52,131 nt of DNA, taken from positions 1-52,131 of the forward strand of contig JAUJOK010000035.1 of NCBI GenBank assembly GCA_030447685.1. The letters are read 5' to 3'. The translations under genes were made by a program, and so were the position numbers. The stretch comes from Armatimonadaceae bacterium (GTDB lineage: Bacteria; Armatimonadota; Armatimonadia; Armatimonadales; Armatimonadaceae). Shown here in pieces: positions 9,216 through 17,611 of the stretch. The notes beneath the pieces are model-generated. The model was not told where the DNA came from and ran no database searches. It was given only the letters and a program-made list of their open reading frames with translations. Positions within the stretch are counted from its first letter, which is position 1; each line of letters opens with the position of its first letter.

Positions 9216-9943
9216 TTATTCGCCGGTGAAATGGTCTTCCGCGTTATCCTGTGGGTCGTAGCCCAGGTCGCGCTGGGCACTGCTGATGTCCCAGTGGCGC
9301 TGGGTGTTATTGGAGACGCCGAAATAGATCCCAAAGGCTACTTCGGCATGAATAGATTTAGTGATAAGCTGGGTGAGGTCGCGCGGGCTGAGCCAGAGCG
9401 GCGCACGCCGGGATGATTACGCAGCATCGGGCTGTCGTAAGCCTGGAACCAGCCGATACGCAGGCAGATCACCGACAGGCCATATTTATCCACATAGAAC
9501 CTGCCGAGGGCCTCGCCGAAGATTTTGGTGCAGGCGTAGACGGAGACGGGGCGCACCGGCATTTCCGGGGTGATAAAGGCGTCGCGGGGGTTGTTGCCGA
9601 CAGTCTGCGCGGTGCTGGCGAAGATGATTTTCTGGACGCCCGCTTCGCGCGCGGCCTCGAAGGTGCGATGGAGCGCGAGCAGGTTCAGCGGCAGCAGCTT
9701 GCTTTCGAAATCGTCCTCATCGGAGCGGGCGGCGAGGTGGACGAGGGTGGCGACGCCCTGGCAGGCGCGTGGCGCACGGCGTCACCGTCCTGAATGTCCG
9801 CTTTGACGATCTCATCGTCGCCTGCGGGGGTCCGGCGGGTTGACATCGAAGAGGCGCAGGGCGAACGTTTCGCGCAGCAGGGGACGATCTGCGTGCCGAT
9901 ACGTCCGTTGCAGCCGGTGATCAGGGATTCGTTGTCGTGTCAT
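9216..9943 (-). pseudogene. NAD-dependent epimerase/dehydratase, frame-disrupted
   Basis: The extended SDR fold is recognisable when frames are joined: nucleotide-binding loop ITGCNGRIGTQIV at the N-terminus, VHLAARSDE after strand 4, the active-site YACTKIFGE (Tyr and Lys of the YxxxK motif), then a C-terminal stretch ending GYDPQDNAEDHFTGE. Start ATG at 9941-9943, stop at 9216-9218. At least five single-base changes are needed (for example near 9927, 9895, 9830, 9765 and 9400); most lie in C or G runs. The family acts on nucleotide sugars or related substrates; the specific reaction cannot be told. It is isolated between repeats, with no operon partner. Confidence 0.75.
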
Positions 9944-10073
9944 GCAGCGGTACTGCCTTTGATAACTTTCTGCGGCGCGGGCGAAGCGGCAGCGGCGGCG
10001 GGGAAGGCGAGCGCGGTTTATTCAGGCGTTCAGGATTCGACCTGTGGGGCGCGTCTCCTTCCTGAATTTCGCT

Positions 10074-10322
10074 GCTCACCCCTTCCTCTCCTCCCGGCGG
10101 CGCAGCCGCATTTGAGTCGCCCTTCGGGCGCGGGAGAGGGGAGCCCTGTGCTGCTGCCAACCCTGGCTTCGCGCCACAGTGAATTGCCTTGCTCTCGTGC
10201 GAAGCCGGGGCCGTTGCCGTGATAGGCCTCTCTCCCACCGCGAAGCGGAAAATTGGGAGAGCGCCTCGGCAGACCGAGTGCGGGGGTGGAGGGCCGCTAA
10301 CGCGAGAGGGGAAGGGGGGCTG
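10074..10322. repeat. GC-rich palindromic repeat, long copy (C)
   Basis: A roughly 250-base copy: left CCTCTCCT arm, an insert resembling GCGCAGCCGCATTTGAG, a CCAACCCTGGCTTCGC segment, then an inverted GCGAAGCCGGGGCCG segment, a CTCTCCCACCGCGAAGCGG hairpin, CGGCAGACCGAGTGCGGGGG and GAGAGGGG. The same blocks occur in copies D, F, G and J. Apart from this element I see no gene in 9944-10576, which is the interval before the prophage. Confidence 0.75.
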
Positions 10323-10576
10323 ACACGGAGCAGGGGGCGTCGGCAGCACTGATGCGCTTTGCGCGGGCGAGTCGGGAAAGAGGCCGGGGCAGGGCATATC
10401 ACGGCCTCGTCCTGGTTTTTTTCGGCCATTCCGACACGGGTCGGAATCGCGGCGCATAGAGTCCTTGCAAACGTCTGTTTACTCTGGTATTGTAGGTTTG
10501 TTCGCGCAGGGCACCGCAAAAGTCCCTTAACGAACCATTATAACTGGAAGCCCTGCCGCCTCAATGGCGGCATCTC

Positions 10577-10633
10577 GGCCCATTCGACCGGCGGCCCGCT
10601 CGCGGGCTGCTGCCGCGTCGGATGGGCCTTTTT
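10577..10633 (+). terminator. Intrinsic terminator before the phage genes
   Basis: GGCCCAT (10577-10583) pairs with ATGGGCC (10622-10628), followed by TTTTT. Inside lies a second GC-rich hairpin (GCCCGC...GCGGGC). It ends just upstream of the first small phage ORF at 10652. Confidence 0.75.
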
Positions 10634-10651
10634 GCGTTTCGGAGGCAAGGG

Positions 10652-10948
10652 ATGGAGACGAATCCGTATGTGGACAGCGAACGGGGCCGGGCGCACAAGG
10701 CGCGGCGCGAAGCCGAGCGCGAGGAGTGGACCGCAGGCCGGGAAGCCGAGCGGCGCAAATGGCGCGGCCTGATCGGGGTGGTGTGCGGCGCGGTGGGCTG
10801 TTCGTGGAGCGAGGGGCAGTGGATCGTATTGTCCTCGAACTGGCCGCAGGAGCTTCAGGATGTCTACCACCGGCAAGGACCTGCTGCGCGCGGACGAGGC
10901 GGCGCTGCGGGATCTGCGGCGGCGCGGGTGCGGGCAGGGGAAAGATAG
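10652..10948 (+). CDS. Small charged phage protein
   Basis: 98 residues from ATG 10652, with GGAGG eight bases upstream. The N-terminal half is highly charged (RGRAHKARREAEREEW, REAERRKWRG) and may be helical or nucleic-acid binding; then a hydrophobic patch (LIGVVCGAVGC) follows. The last 30 residues, from about 10860 on, are Arg/Gly/Ala-rich and look like out-of-frame translation of the next ORF, so the true protein may end near 10860 with a frame change. It precedes TerS, where small DNA-binding or HNH-type phage genes are common, but no HNH motif is visible. Confidence 0.45.
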   Translation: METNPYVDSERGRAHKARREAEREEWTAGREAERRKWRGLIGVVCGAVGCSWSEGQWIVLSSNWPQELQDVYHRQGPAARGRGGAAGSAAARVRAGER

Positions 10949-10991
10949 CTCGGCAGACGCCCTCACCCTCACCCCAAATGGGAGGCTTTGA
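10860..10991 (+). CDS. Very small ORF overlapping the previous gene
   Basis: 43 residues starting at ATG 10860 (MSTTGKDLLRADEAALRDLR) with AGGAG about seven bases upstream. Its codon use is more gene-like here than that of the overlapping frame. It could be an independent small phage protein or the displaced C-terminus of the gene at 10652. The last dozen codons (10957 on) enter a repeat-like sequence (CCCTCACCCTCACCCC). Confidence 0.35.
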   Translation: MSTTGKDLLRADEAALRDLRRRGCGQGKDSSADALTLTPNGRL

Positions 10992-11063
10992 CGATGGGCT
11001 TTACCGAAGCGGCTGGTATTATCGCTCCCTCTCCTAAAGGAAAAGGGGGAGAGGTCAATCGGG
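10957..11063. repeat. GC-rich repeat, second family (K)
   Basis: It begins CCCTCACCCTCACCCC and ends with CCCTCTCC-TAAAGGAAAAGGGGGAGAGG, where a CTCTCCTAAAGG block is the inverse of CCTTTAGGAGAGGG at 49191-49205. It sits just upstream of TerS and overlaps the end of the small ORF at 10860. Confidence 0.5.
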
Positions 11064-11092
11064 AGAGGCCCTATGAGAAAGGCAAAGCGACA

Positions 11093-11506
11093 ATGACGGG
11101 ACTGACGCAGAAGCAGGCGCGGTTCGTGGAGGCGTTTCTGGGCGCGGCGAAGGGGAATGCGACGGAGGCGGCGCGGCGAGCGGGCTACGCAGACCCGGAG
11201 GCGCGCACCGGGCGATTACAACGCTCTGCGGCGGTGCGGGCGGCGCTTCGGGAGCGGGTGGACGCGGCGGCGATGACGGCGGACGAGGTGCTGGGGCGGC
11301 TGGCGGAGCAGGCGCGGGGAAGTATCGAGGGCTGTTTGACGTTCCCTGACGGGGCGACGGTGCCGACGCTGGATTTGGAGAAAGCGCGGCGCGCGGGCAA
11401 GCTGCATCTGATAAAGACGGTGCGGCACGGTAAGTTCGGGGTGACGGTGGAGCTGTACGACGCGCAGGCGGCGCTGGCGCTGCTGGGCGGTATCACGGAC
11501 TGTTGA
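11093..11506 (+). CDS. Phage terminase small subunit
   Basis: 137 residues from ATG 11093; the frame is open further upstream to 10988, but that part reads through the repeat. The N-terminal motif LTQKQARFVEAFL plus GNATEAARRAGYADP is the helix-turn-helix signature of the XtmA/Terminase_2 small subunit, which recognises packaging sites on phage DNA. The central part (MTADEVLGRLAEQARGSI) fits the oligomerisation region. The C-terminal AQAALALLGG is also common in this family. It lies ten bases upstream of the large terminase ORF, the standard arrangement. Intact. Confidence 0.85.
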   Translation: MTGLTQKQARFVEAFLGAAKGNATEAARRAGYADPEARTGRLQRSAAVRAALRERVDAAAMTADEVLGRLAEQARGSIEGCLTFPDGATVPTLDLEKARRAGKLHLIKTVRHGKFGVTVELYDAQAALALLGGITDC

Positions 11507-11515
11507 TCGAGCGGC

Positions 11516-12695
11516 ATGAACACGAATGGCGACGACTTTCGGATGAGGAGTTTATCGCCCGCGCAGCGGGCCTTGCTGGGGGAGGTGCTGCGCCGGGGGC
11601 TGACGCTGCCGGGGCAGAGCAGTAGTCCCGGCGGCGCGGCGGGTTTCGCGCGGCGTTATGGGGAGCGGCCCGATCTTTTCGTCGCCGAGTGCTTCGGTGG
11701 CGCGACGGCGGCAAAGACGGGGCTGCCGCCCTTATCAGAGCGAGATTCTGGCGGCGTTGCCAAATAAGCGGCGGGTGAGCGTTCGCGGGCCGCACGGGCT
11801 GGGAAAGTCCGCGGTGGCAGCCTGGGCGGTGCTGTGGTTCGCGCTGACACGGGAGGCGGCGGGCGCGGATTGGAAGGTAGTCACCACGGCATCTTCGTGG
11901 CGGCAGTTGTCGAAGTTTTTATGGCCGGAGATTCACCGGTGGGCGAAGCGGCTGCGCTGGGAGGACGAAGCGGTTCTGCTGGGCTGGCGCAGGCCCTTTC
12001 CGAGCGGACGGAGCTGGCGCTGGCGCTGAAACTGCGCTTCGGGGAGGCGTTCGCGGCGGCCAGCGACCGGGCGGAACTGATCGAGGGGGCGCACGCGAGC
12101 CGTCTGCTGTACGTGTTCGATGAGAGCAAGGCGATTGCACCCGCCGTTTTCGATGCGGCGGAAGGGGGCATTTTCCGGCGCGGCAGCAGCAGCGGCAGCG
12201 ATACGGCGCGCGAGGCGCTGGCACTGGCGCTGAGCACGCCGGGCGCGCCGTCGGGGCGGTTTTACGAGATCCAGCGGCGCGCGCCGGGCTATGAGGACTG
12301 GACGTGCCGGGCGGTGTCGCTGGCGGAGTGTGTCGCGGCGGGCCGGGTGAGCGCGGAGTGGGCGGAGCAGCGGGCGCGGCAGTGGGGGCCGGGAAAGCCC
12401 GATTTTCATCAACCGCGTGCTGGGCGAGTTCGCGAGCGGGGACGAGGCAGGGGTGATTCCGCTGTCGTGGGTGGAAGCGGCGGTGCCCTCACTCTCTCTC
12501 CCCGCTGCGGGAGAGGGGTGCCTGTGGCCTTGCCAACCCCGCCTTCGGGCAAGGGCTGGTTTTCCTCTGTGCGAAGCCGGGGCCGCTATGGTGATAGGCT
12601 CCTCTCCCACCGCGAAGCGGAAACCATGGGAGAGGGGCACAGACACCGAAGGTGGCTACGGGGGTGAGGGCAAAACGAGGGCGGAACGGCAATGA
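11516..12695 (+). pseudogene. Terminase large subunit, ATPase part, frame-disrupted
   Basis: Start ATG 11516. Joined across frames it reads a short N-terminal region ending LFVAECFGG, then PYQSEILAALPNKRRVSVRG, Walker A GPHGLGKSAVAAW, VVTTASSWRQL, and the Walker B-like LLYVFDESKAI. This is the packaging ATPase of the large terminase. Frame changes are needed near 11730, 12000 and 12405. From 12485 the frame runs into the palindromic element (copy D) and stops at 12693-12695, overlapping the ATG of the nuclease ORF by ATGA. The last element-encoded residues are therefore foreign to the terminase. Confidence 0.8.
12485..12671. repeat. Palindromic element inside the terminase gene (D)
   Basis: 187 bases bounded by perfect 8-bp inverted ends GCCCTCAC (12485-12492) and GTGAGGGC (12664-12671). 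Inside are CTCTCCCCGCTGCGGGAGAG, CCAACCCCGCCTTCGGGC, GCGAAGCCGGGGCCG, and a GGAGAGGGG arm, the same blocks as in copies F, G and J. 187 is not a multiple of three, so insertion shifts the terminase frame. No clear target duplication is visible. Confidence 0.8.
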
Positions 12696-13282
12696 CAACC
12701 TTTGGCGTAGATGTGGCGCGCGGCGGCGAGGATCGGACGGTGGTGGCGATTCGCGAGGGCAACGCGGTTCTGCCGCTGGTGTACGGGTCGCAATTGGATA
12801 CGATGGCGACGACGGGACGGGTGGCGGCGCTGGCGGAGCGGTATCGGCCCGCGCGTATCGTGGTGGATGTGGTCGGCGTGGGGGCGGGCGTGTATGACCG
12901 GCTGCGGGAACTGGGCTTTCCGGTGGTTCCTTTTCATGCCGGGGAGCGCACGGAGATGCGGGATCGGTCGGGGGAACTGGGCTTTGTGAACAAGCGGTCG
13001 GCGGCCTGGTGGACGTTTCGGGAGATGCTGGAGCCGGGGAGCGGTTTCGGTATTGCTTTGCCTCCGGACGATGTGCTGGTGGGGGATTTGACCGCGCCGC
13101 GCTGGCGCATTCAAAGCGGCGGGCGCATTCAGGTGGAGGCGAAGGACGAGATCAGAAAACGGCTGGGCCGCTCGACGGATGCGGCGGATGCGGTGGTGCA
13201 GGCGTTCTGGGAGGAGCCGATTCTTCCCATGGCGGCGAAGGGGGCGCGGGTGAATCCGAACGCGGGGCTTCTGCGGTGGTAA
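12692..13282 (+). CDS. Terminase large subunit, nuclease domain
   Basis: 196 residues with ATG 12692. It has the RNase H-like nuclease fold of large terminases: first acidic strand TTFGVDVARGGEDRTVVAI, second acidic site IVVDVVGVGAGVYDRL, and the late acidic site STDAADAVVQAF. This domain cuts concatemeric phage DNA. The first half of the protein (ATPase) is encoded upstream and is separated by the palindromic element D. The ATG overlaps the stop of the upstream frame (ATGA), so translational coupling of two separate polypeptides is possible. The conserved acidic residues are intact. Confidence 0.85.
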   Translation: MTTFGVDVARGGEDRTVVAIREGNAVLPLVYGSQLDTMATTGRVAALAERYRPARIVVDVVGVGAGVYDRLRELGFPVVPFHAGERTEMRDRSGELGFVNKRSAAWWTFREMLEPGSGFGIALPPDDVLVGDLTAPRWRIQSGGRIQVEAKDEIRKRLGRSTDAADAVVQAFWEEPILPMAAKGARVNPNAGLLRW

Positions 13283-13344
13283 GGGGACGGAAAAGAGGCC
13301 GCCTACAGACTTTCTGTTTTGCAGGCTTTTGCCGATAATGGCGA

Positions 13345-13350
13345 TATAAT
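13345..13350 (+). promoter_or_regulatory. TATAAT box close to a start codon
   Basis: A perfect TATAAT at 13345-13350, 11 bases before ATG 13362. No good -35 at 17 bases is visible (TTTTGC at 13327 is too close, TTGCAG at 13319 is too far). Transcription from this box would begin at about 13357, giving an almost leaderless message, in keeping with the lack of a ribosome-binding site. Confidence 0.45.
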
Positions 13351-13361
13351 AGTTGATACCC

Positions 13362-13769
13362 ATGCCTGACGAGCCTGCCAGTCGCGAAAAGCCGAACTGC
13401 GTTGCGACCGTGTTATGCAACACTATCATCGAAGATAGGCTAACCAACAGCTTCACCTTGGTCGGACTCTTCAATGGTGTTATGGCGGAAAGCCTTCCTT
13501 CCGGGTTCAACCTATGCGCCCTTGGCTCCTTTGCTGATGGGCGAGGGGTATGGCGCGTCCTATTTCGTATTAGAGACCCGCAGCGCCAGGTTGTCTTTCA
13601 AGCGGAAACAGAGGTTAATTTTGTGAGTCCGCTGGAAGTCTATGATATTCCGGTACGTTTGGTAAATGTTCTTCTCAGAACCGAAGGCGTTTACGACGTG
13701 GATTTCCTGCTGGACAATGAACCTGTCGGGCATCGTAGTTTTCGGGTACTATTGAAACAAGCGGGGTGA
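13362..13769 (+). CDS. DUF6941-like protein, first gene of a lower-GC cassette
   Basis: 135 residues from ATG 13362 (a TTG at 13353 is in frame). The protein is a compact beta-rich domain (CNTIIEDRLTNSFTLVGLFN, ADGRGVWRVLFRIRDPQ, VVFQAETEVNF, GVYDVDFLLDNEPVGHRSF) that resembles the DUF6941 family as I remember it; this needs a profile search. No catalytic motif, signal peptide or membrane helix is seen. Codon use is visibly less GC-biased than in the terminase and portal genes on either side. It overlaps or nearly touches the next gene, so the three genes to 14524 look like one operon. Confidence 0.65.
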   Translation: MPDEPASREKPNCVATVLCNTIIEDRLTNSFTLVGLFNGVMAESLPSGFNLCALGSFADGRGVWRVLFRIRDPQRQVVFQAETEVNFVSPLEVYDIPVRLVNVLLRTEGVYDVDFLLDNEPVGHRSFRVLLKQAG

Positions 13770-13774
13770 GTGCA

Positions 13775-14074
13775 ATGCCGGTAGGATTGTCTGATAATAT
13801 TAAACAGATGGGGCATGTCCCTTCTCAGACAGATGAAAACGTGGACGCGGGGAACGTGACGGAGTATCAGGGAACTCTCGAAGTGCCCGTACCCGCCCCT
13901 GGAACACGGCTTGGACTGAATCTTCGCCTGCCTGAAGTTGCGCCACAGCGAGAGGTGATAGAGGCCGATTTTGACGAGCCGGGCAGCGTGGATGATCTGG
14001 CGGCTTTTCGTCGTCGGCTGGCGGCTCGGCTGCCTCATGACCTGGAAGATGTTGACTTGCCTTCTGAGGTCTAA
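13775..14074 (+). CDS. Small hypothetical protein, second gene of the cassette
   Basis: 99 residues from ATG 13775; a GTG at 13766 overlapping the previous stop is an alternative. N-terminus MPVGLSDNIKQMGHVPSQTDE is polar; the middle (APGTRLGLNLRLPEVAP) looks like a beta strand pair; the C-terminus is acidic (VIEADFDEPGSVDDLAAF, HDLEDVDLPSEV). No known motif. An acidic small protein between two unknown genes could be an antitoxin, adaptor or inhibitor, but nothing in the sequence proves it. The next gene begins six bases after its stop. Confidence 0.6.
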   Translation: MPVGLSDNIKQMGHVPSQTDENVDAGNVTEYQGTLEVPVPAPGTRLGLNLRLPEVAPQREVIEADFDEPGSVDDLAAFRRRLAARLPHDLEDVDLPSEV

Positions 14075-14080
14075 ATTACG

Positions 14081-14524
14081 TTGTACACTTCCGATATTCG
14101 TCAGGACGTCAGCCAGGGGGACATCTTTCGGGATGTCCCTATTGCTTATATCAATTCAGCGCCGGATGTCTCCGAAATTGTTACCCGTGTGGACTACGTG
14201 CGTGCGATCCTGCTGACGCACGACTGCGATTACGACAAGCCTAGCAGTCAGTACGTGATTTTCGCGGAGGTTCGTCCGCTGGCTGAGATTGCTCCAGGCA
14301 GTCATGGTAACGTTCGAAATTATCGAACACGCAACACATTTTATCTTCCCGCTGTGCCGGATGTTATGGAAGAATCCTACGTTGACTTGCGGCGCATTGA
14401 CCGGGTTTCTAAGTCTGTTATTCGGTTCAAGGCGGCGTCCGGCGATAGGATTGCTTCTTTAACGGATGAAATGCGGGAAGCGCTCCAGGGGCAAATCGCT
14501 CTGTTCTTCGGCATAAATCGGTGA
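14081..14524 (+). CDS. Hypothetical protein with conserved HDCD motif, third gene of the cassette
   Basis: 147 residues from TTG 14081. The notable region is DIRQDVSQGDIFRDVPIAYI followed by VRAILLTHDCDYDKPSSQYV, with a hydrophobic strand ending in a His-Asp-Cys-Asp cluster. Similar strand-plus-[ST]xxCD motifs occur in several uncharacterised bacterial proteins. The Cys/His/Asp cluster could bind metal or be catalytic, which is inference. No membrane segment. It is the last gene before a clear terminator at 14590. The whole cassette lies between TerL and portal, a place where lambda-like phages usually have only the tiny gpW gene. Confidence 0.65.
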   Translation: MYTSDIRQDVSQGDIFRDVPIAYINSAPDVSEIVTRVDYVRAILLTHDCDYDKPSSQYVIFAEVRPLAEIAPGSHGNVRNYRTRNTFYLPAVPDVMEESYVDLRRIDRVSKSVIRFKAASGDRIASLTDEMREALQGQIALFFGINR

Positions 14525-14589
14525 GATTGACGAAAGGGTAACCGGCGTAGCAAGTTCCCGTACTTGTTCCATTAACCAATAAGCGGATT

Positions 14590-14614
14590 GAAGGCGGCGA
14601 AAGCCGCCTTTTTT
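14590..14614 (+). terminator. Intrinsic terminator after the cassette
   Basis: AGGCGG and CCGCCT arms around GCGAAAG, followed by TTTTTT. It closes the three-gene cassette and isolates it from the portal gene at 14708. Confidence 0.85.
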
Positions 14615-14707
14615 GTTGCCTGCCCCGAAACACCCGCATGTGCTGATCAGCAGGTTAAGCGCAATTTTAGCCCAACGGAAACAGATGATCAGGAGTTACA
14701 ACTGCTT

Positions 14708-16266
14708 ATGCCATTACCAAATACCAAACTGCCGACGGCGGCGCGGGTGACGCGGCCTGCGGCCTTCGATGTGAACCCCGGCGGGGGGCTGAGCATTGTT
14801 CCGCGCCGGGGGTTCGAAGCGACGTTTTGCGGGGGGCGGCTTTCGGGGCCGCTGGACACGCGCGAAAAGCTGCTGGCGTTCGCGCCGTCTGCCGCATCCA
14901 GTTGTCGGAGCTTCTGGGCGGCGTTCACCCGACCGTCTCGAAGGCGCAGGCGAATGCGCTGACGATGGTGGCCGCGCCGGGGGCGGTGCGCCTCGCGGCG
15001 TTTCGCGATGCGGCCAGAGGCCAGGACTCGCGCGACGAGGCGGGGACCGCCGAGATCGAGCGGTTTTTAAACGGCCTGCCCCGGAGATCGGCGGTCTGCA
15101 CGGGCTGCTGACCAAGGGGACGATGGCGCTGCTGCACGATCCGCCCTGGGCGCTGGAGGGCGTGCCGGGGCCGCGCGGCACGGGGCTGACCGAGATCGGG
15201 CTGGTCAGCGGGGCGTCCATCGAGTTCGGGCGCGATGAGGACGGGCGGCTGCGGGCGTTTCAGCGGCAGGCGGGGTCGCGCGGCTCGGCAGCCGGTGCCG
15301 CTTTGTGAAGAGACGTTTTTCTGGGTGGGCTACCATGCCAGTGTCTCCAACCCCTACGGGCGCTCGGTGTTCGCGGCGGCGGTTTCCGAGGCGCTCAAGG
15401 ACATGGCATTCGATAAGGACCTGGCGGACGGTGTCCATAACGCGGCCTGGCAGCGGCTTATCTACAAGTACAGCCTGCAGCAGTTCTACGATGTGGCGCG
15501 CAACCTGCTGGGCCTGCCGGAGCGCGATGTGCAGCGCGACGGGGCCGGGAACGAGACGGAGGTTTTCCCGGCGCAGGAGTGGGTGAACGCGCGCCTGAAA
15601 GAGGTCGGTGATTACCTGGCGACCCTGAAGCCGGACGACAATATCACGGCGGATGCGGCGGGCGGTGTGGAGACGCTGCCGGGGAGATTTTCGCGGGCTG
15701 GAGCCGGTTATCGAGGCGAAGGAGTACCGGCTGGTGCGCGCCCTGGGCGAACTGCCGACGACGATGGGCCTGCCCAAGACGGTGGGACAGAACCATACGA
15801 CGACGGAATGGGCGCTCCAGGCGGATCACTATATGAACCTGCGGCATCTGGTGGTGGGGCCGATTGTGGACGTTCTCAATCTGCATTTTCGGCTGCGCGG
15901 CGAGGCGCTGGTGGTGCGGGCGGCGTTCGACGAAATTCGCACGAGCGATGCGGTGCAGGATGTGAACGCGCAGGCGGTGCGGACGAACACGGTGCTGCGC
16001 TGGCTGGACCGGGGCCTGATTACGGAGACCGATGCGGCGCTGATGCTGACGGGCAGCGGGCTGCCGTCCGGTGTTGCCCCCTCCCCAGCCCCTCCCCACG
16101 CTGTGGGCGACCGTCGCCTGCGAGGGAGAGAAAGAGAGGAAGGGATGCCGGGGAGGTGGAGACTGCGCCGCTGCCGGTGGGGGGGACGACGCAGGAGGAG
16201 CGGGACGCGGCAAGGTCCTCCGGGTCTCCGGCCTCCGGGGTACCGGACAAGGGGGTGGGGCAATGA
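14708..16266 (+). pseudogene. Phage portal protein, frame-disrupted
   Basis: Reading starts at ATG 14708 (MPLPNTKLPTAARVTRPAAF) and continues over several frames: LLGGVHPTVSKAQANALTMV, LTKGTMALLHDPPWALEGVP, ETFFWVGYHASVSNPYGRS, DKDLADGVHNAAWQRLIYKY, then EAKEYRLVRALGELPTTMG and HTTTEWALQADHYMNLRHLV. The long alpha-helical segments and the position between terminase and head protease identify a portal protein, probably of the DUF935/gpB-like groups; the ring through which DNA is packaged. Frame changes are needed near 14810, 14890, 15090, 15290 and 15690, and a GC-rich stretch at 16076-16155 interrupts the C-terminus before the tail VETAPLPVGGTTQEERDAA. The stop overlaps the next ATG (ATGA). 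Confidence 0.7.
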
Positions 16267-17611
16267 ACAGCAGTGGCGGCGTGTTCCCTTTAACAGGGAC
16301 GTGGGCGATAGAGGAAAACGCGGCGCGGCGGGCGCTTCAGGTACTGGAGAAGATAGATTTGGCGGCGCATGGGCAGAATGCTGCGGCGGTGACGGTCGCG
16401 GAGAATCGCGTGGAGTACGCGGTGACGGAGGCGGGAACGGCGGTTATCGCGCTGGAAGGGCCGCTGACCAAACGACCGCACAGCTTGCAGGAGGTGTTCG
16501 GCGGACTTCGGACCGTGCTGGCGGCCCGCGCTATCCGGCAGGCGACACAGGACCCCAACGTGCGCTCGATTCTGCTTGCTATCGACAGTCCCGGCGGAAC
16601 CACGGCGGGCACGGCGGACCTGGCGGGCGAGGTGCGCCGCGCGGCGCAGCGCAAGCCGACCTGGGCGTACGCGTCCGATGACTGCTGCTCGGCGGCGTAC
16701 TGGGTGGCTTCGCAGGCGTCGCAGATATGGGCGAACGAAACGGCGCTGGTCGGCTCTATCGGGACGCTGCTGATTGTGGAGGATACGAGCCGCCGCGCCG
16801 AGGGGCAGGGTGACGGTGCATGTGATCGGAACGGGGCCGTACAAGGGGCGCGGGCGCGGAGGGCGCGCCGATCACGCTGGAGCAGCTTGCCGAGATGCGT
16901 CGGCTGGTGGAGGGGGTGAACGAGCGGTTTCTTGTCGCGGTGGCGCGCGGACGGGCCTGCCGATGGGAACCGTACGGGCGCTGGCCGACGGACGTATCCA
17001 TGTCGGGCGGGCCGCGCAGGCCGTGGATTGATCGACGGTGTCGAATCGTTCGAGCACGTTTTGAGGCGATTACAGGAAGAAGAGGAGCGAAGAAATCCGA
17101 TGAGTCTTTGGGAACAACTGCGATCCGCGCTGGGAGCGGCGGAGCAGGCATCCACCAAGAAGTGACCCCGCTGAGCCTGACGGCAGCGGGGTCTTCTTTG
17201 GCCCCACCGGGGCAGCAGGCGCGCTTCTGGAAGCCGCGCTGGCGGCGGGCTGGATACGCCGGAAAGCTGGCGGCGCTGGCGGGCGGCCGCGCTCGGCGAC
17301 CGGTATCTGAGCGATCTGGCCGCTTCGGCGCAAAGCGAGGCGATCCGCGCGCTGGGGGCGGAAGCGGGCGCGAAGACGTTCGCGGGCATCAAAAACAGCT
17401 CGGCGGACGTGCTGGAAGCGCTGCGCGATACGTGGCGCGCGACGGCGGACGCGAGTTCGGAATCGGGGCGGAAGGCGTCACGGGAGCGAAGCGGCGCACC
17501 GTTTCGCCGGAGCCGGGCGCAAGCGTTCCCGCCGCAGCGGAGGAGGACGAACTGAAGGATTTGCGGGCGATGACCCGGCGGGTGGCCGCGAAGGGAGGAA
17601 CGAAGCGATGA
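16263..17611 (+). pseudogene. S49 head-maturation protease with C-terminal scaffold region, frame-disrupted
   Basis: The N-terminal part (to about 16790) is one frame and carries the S49/SppA fold: ILLAIDSPGGTTAGTADLA (oxyanion/helix region) and DCCSAAYWVASQA with the catalytic serine, then ALVGSIGTLL. After frame changes near 16800, 16850 and 16960, it continues GLIDGVESFEHVLRRLQEEE into MSLWEQLRSALGAAEQ and onward to a stop at 17611. The arrangement equals lambda gpC, a protease whose 3' end encodes the scaffold Nu3. It would cleave the scaffold during prohead maturation. The gene overlaps portal by ATGA and the gpD-like gene by ATGA. Confidence 0.7.
17100..17611 (+). pseudogene. Nu3-like internal scaffold start, frame-disrupted
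   Basis: An in-frame ATG at 17100 inside the protease gene is preceded by GAGGAG about 12 bases upstream, as expected for a nested scaffold gene. The sequence reads MSLWEQLRSALGAAEQ, then FFGPTGAAGALLEAALAAGW, GDRYLSDLAASAQSEAIRAL, AKTFAGIKNSSADVLEAL and ends DELKDLRAMTRRVAAKGG: helical and Ala/Glu-rich, typical of scaffolds. Frame changes near 17163, 17270 and 17470 are needed. The scaffold call is inference from position and composition; a stand-alone phage head protein remains possible. Confidence 0.5.

Noticed and set aside
16076..16155. GC-rich stretch in the portal gene considered as a full palindromic element
   Set aside because: Only short blocks (CCCCTCCCC, CACGCTGTGGG) match; no GCCCTCAC or GTGAGGGC ends. 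Left as a possible diverged copy only.
17166..17203. Perfect 10-bp GACCCCGCTG/CAGCGGGGTC hairpin followed by TTCTTT, first taken for a terminator
   Set aside because: Joined frames show that it lies inside the scaffold region of the S49 protease gene (SDPAEPDGSGVFFGPTG), so it is coding sequence.
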